Positions 59,837 to 64,000 of a stretch of DNA of 64,000 bases are shown one piece after another (position 1 is the stretch's first letter; every line of letters starts with the position of its first letter). Origin of the DNA: Actinokineospora globicatena (lineage in GTDB: Bacteria > Actinomycetota > Actinomycetes > Mycobacteriales > Pseudonocardiaceae); NCBI RefSeq assembly GCF_024171945.1, contig NZ_JAMTCR010000002.1:496001-560000 (forward strand), given 5' to 3'. A program made the translations under genes and the position numbers. The notes beneath the pieces were generated by a model. The model saw only the letters and a list, made by a program, of their open reading frames with translations. It ran no database searches and was not told the origin of the DNA.

Positions 59837-60454
59837 CTAGGCCGAGCGCCAGGGCAGGTCGGCGAGCGCGGCCATCGCGGCGAACCCGGGAGCCTCCGCC
59901 AGGTCGTCGAACCGGCCCGCGATGAGGTGCACCCGGATGCGGCCCACCTGCGCCTGGCTCGGCACGGCGCCGACCAGCAGGTGCGGCAGCGACAGCCGCC
60001 AGAACGCGACCACGGTGTCGCGCCGCTCACCGGCACCGCGCAGCGCCGCGACGGCGAGCCGGATGGCGTGCTCGTTCGCGGTCATCGCCCCGGCCGGGGC
60101 GGCGTGGTCCCAGGCCCACCTGGCCTGGTCGGCCTTGGCGCAGTGCAGGCACGCCGGACCGGTGCCCAGCTCACCCCGGCAGACCGGGCAGGACAGCAGC
60201 CGCATCGCCCAGTCGACGCAGGTCCAGGGGTGGCTGCCGACCGGCGCGGCGAGCACCGTGGCGGCCAGTTCGCGCTCGTCCTCGGCCCCGGCGGCGAGGG
60301 CGTCCCAGTCCGCCTTCCACAGCGCGTCGACGCGGTCGGCGCAGGTCAGGCAGGTCGGGTAGCCGCGACCGAGCGGGTCCGCGCAGGTCGGGCACGGCTC
60401 GACCGACTCCGGTCTGGCCTGAAGCCGGGCTCCGGGCGGGTACGGCAGCGGCAT
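59837..60454 (-). CDS. zinc-ribbon protein of unknown function
   Basis: 205 residues with two CX2C-pair modules: CPTCADPLGRGYPTCLTC near the N-terminus (~22-39) and CPVCRGELGTGPACLHC (~88-104), each likely to bind one zinc. The rest is helical and charged (HAIRLAVAALRGAGERRDTV, FWRLSLPHLLVGAVP). No enzyme motif seen. ATG at 60452-60454 follows TAAGGT by 7 bases, preferred over a GTG seven codons upstream. It is divergent from thiC. Confidence 0.75.
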   Translation of the reverse strand: MPLPYPPGARLQARPESVEPCPTCADPLGRGYPTCLTCADRVDALWKADWDALAAGAEDERELAATVLAAPVGSHPWTCVDWAMRLLSCPVCRGELGTGPACLHCAKADQARWAWDHAAPAGAMTANEHAIRLAVAALRGAGERRDTVVAFWRLSLPHLLVGAVPSQAQVGRIRVHLIAGRFDDLAEAPGFAAMAALADLPWRSA

Positions 60455-60461
60455 GCCGGAA

Positions 60462-60467
60462 ACCTTA
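60462..60467 (-). promoter_or_regulatory. leaderless -10 box (TAAGGT)
   Basis: TAAGGT on the minus strand, 7 bases before the ATG at 60454; it decides this start over the GTG at 60475. Confidence 0.5.
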
Positions 60468-60590
60468 GTGCTCACACCGCAGTCCTGGCGCTGGTGCTCA
60501 CGCGCCTGCCCCCGCGGTCACCACTCGGCAGCCTCACGCCCACCACTCGGCAGCCCCGCACTCGCGCTTGTCGGCCCCCGCACTCCGCAC

Positions 60591-60619
60591 TTGGCAGCCC
60601 CCTCGCCGCCGGCTAGGGT
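60591..60619 (+). promoter_or_regulatory. promoter of thiC
   Basis: TTGGCA (60591-60596), 17-bp spacer, TAGGGT (60614-60619), ending about 20 bp before the TPP riboswitch. Confidence 0.6.
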
Positions 60620-60640
60620 CTGGCCGGACAACTGAACACA

Positions 60641-63237
<2,597 letters not shown>

Positions 63238-63241
63238 GACC

Positions 63242-63275
63242 CACCGGTGCCCCGGCTCGCGTCGGGGCACCGGTG
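63242..63275 (+). terminator. hairpin terminator after thiCD
   Basis: 13-bp perfect stem CACCGGTGCCCCG with its complement around an 8-base loop, directly after the thiD stop and next to the stop of the convergent MarR gene. Confidence 0.8.
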
Positions 63276-63713
63276 TCAGTCGACGAGCAGCGACTCCAGC
63301 ACCGGGATGGCGGCGACCAGTCGCTCGCGTTCCTGCGGGGACAACCGGTCCAGCCGCCTGCCCAACTCGAGCACCCGCGTGGACCGGACGCCGGACACGA
63401 TCCGCTCCCCGGAGTCGGTCGCCCGGACCAACCACGCCCGGCGATCGGCCGGGTCCGGCTCGCGCACCACATGACCCGACTCGACCAGGCTCGCCACGAT
63501 CCGTGACATCGTCGGCGCGGCCACCCCCTCCTTGCCAGCCAGGTCACCGAGGCGCAGCTCACCGCAGTTGACCAGAGTGGACAGAGCGGAGATGGACCCG
63601 TGCCCCAGGCCGGGAGAACCGGAGCGGCGCAACGCCCGGGACAGGCGCCCGATCGCGAGGTACAACCGCGCGGGCACATCCCCGACGCCGGACTCGGCGG
63701 CCGATGTCGTCAT
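63276..63713 (-). CDS. MarR-family transcriptional regulator
   Basis: 145-residue winged-helix regulator: ARLYLAIGRLSRALRRSGSP, LRLGDLAGKEGVAAPTMSRI (recognition helix), and the wing with DPADRRAWLVRATDSGERI (the conserved D-x-R-R). Targets unknown; it lies convergent to thiD and separated from thiG by 170 bp. The start ATG at 63711-63713 has GAGGT immediately upstream. Confidence 0.92.
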   Translation of the reverse strand: MTTSAAESGVGDVPARLYLAIGRLSRALRRSGSPGLGHGSISALSTLVNCGELRLGDLAGKEGVAAPTMSRIVASLVESGHVVREPDPADRRAWLVRATDSGERIVSGVRSTRVLELGRRLDRLSPQERERLVAAIPVLESLLVD

Positions 63714-63883
63714 ACCTCATTGTGCCGGAACCTCGCCGACTCCAACGACAAGGCCCCAACGAGCCTCTCCCGACACGTGCGCCCCCACGCATAAGCCCAC
63801 GGTGGTGGACCTCTAACCCAGCGCGCCAAGACGGAGGCTCGCGCGCGGAATTCAGTGCGGGAGGCAACCAGTCCAGCGAGGGG

Positions 63884-64000
<117 letters not shown>

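Overview
The window is chromosomal DNA of a high-GC actinomycete, most likely a member of the Pseudonocardiaceae (Saccharothrix/Actinokineospora type). The signs are G/C at most third codon positions, frequent GTG starts, many start codons preceded 6-7 bases upstream by a TANNNT box (leaderless transcripts), a conservon-type signalling operon, a stand-alone groEL2 with HrcA/CIRCE sites, and gene order shared with Mycobacterium tuberculosis. I see no rRNA, tRNA, CRISPR array, transposase or prophage gene. Genus is inference.

Region 1 (1-11.3 kb) is a molybdenum cofactor block: an HTH-TOBE protein divergent from moaA-moaD, an Rpf-type muralytic enzyme behind a probable c-di-AMP riboswitch, a fused Mog-MoaE gene overlapping moaC, malic enzyme, and a helicase-associated protein. 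Gene content and order match Rv0862c-Rv0869c; the expected XPB helicase is displaced to 22.2 kb. Between them (11.6-22 kb) lie a conservon (sensor kinase, Roadblock, DUF742, GTPase), a four-gene ABC importer of the SsuABC/THI5 type, and two LppU-like membrane proteins.

Region 2 (23.8-36.6 kb) holds a beta-lactamase-fold hydrolase, menC, an AraC regulator, CapA plus a divergent PRPP synthetase, and a molybdenum hydroxylase operon (CoxE-like VWA protein, XdhC, then CoxS-CoxL-CoxM-CoxG). CoxL carries the form II AYRGAGR loop, so its substrate need not be CO. With moaA/C/D/E, mog and moeA (51.8 kb) the window encodes most of Moco synthesis and one Moco client.

Region 3 (36.6-43.7 kb) is the most distinctive: a PadR repressor divergent from a 1290-residue Pls/PosA-family single-module NRPS (A-T, six membrane segments, three tandem C-terminal domains), with two near-identical inverted-repeat operators in the shared promoter region, followed by an M1 aminopeptidase. 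This looks like a locus for a cationic homopoly(amino acid) of the epsilon-poly-lysine/poly-ornithine kind. It separates the MoxR ATPase from the cox genes it normally accompanies. A 156-bp imperfect palindrome lies between the aminopeptidase and moxR.

Region 4 (43.8-64 kb): PspC protein, chagasin-type inhibitor, ECF sigma factor with partner, HelD, groEL2 with two CIRCE boxes, Ser/Thr kinase, moeA-psd-pssA, a CDC48-like double AAA ATPase, LytR_C and DUF3263 proteins, def, LysE exporter, and thiC-thiD behind a TPP riboswitch, ending in the tail of thiG. This part follows the order of M. tuberculosis Rv0417-Rv0440.

Three copies of a 127-160 bp intergenic element (8.15, 11.4 and 27.1 kb) share a DnaA-box-like sequence inside a palindrome and imperfect terminal inverted repeats. 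I do not recognise this family; it and the Pls locus are the best candidates for something new.
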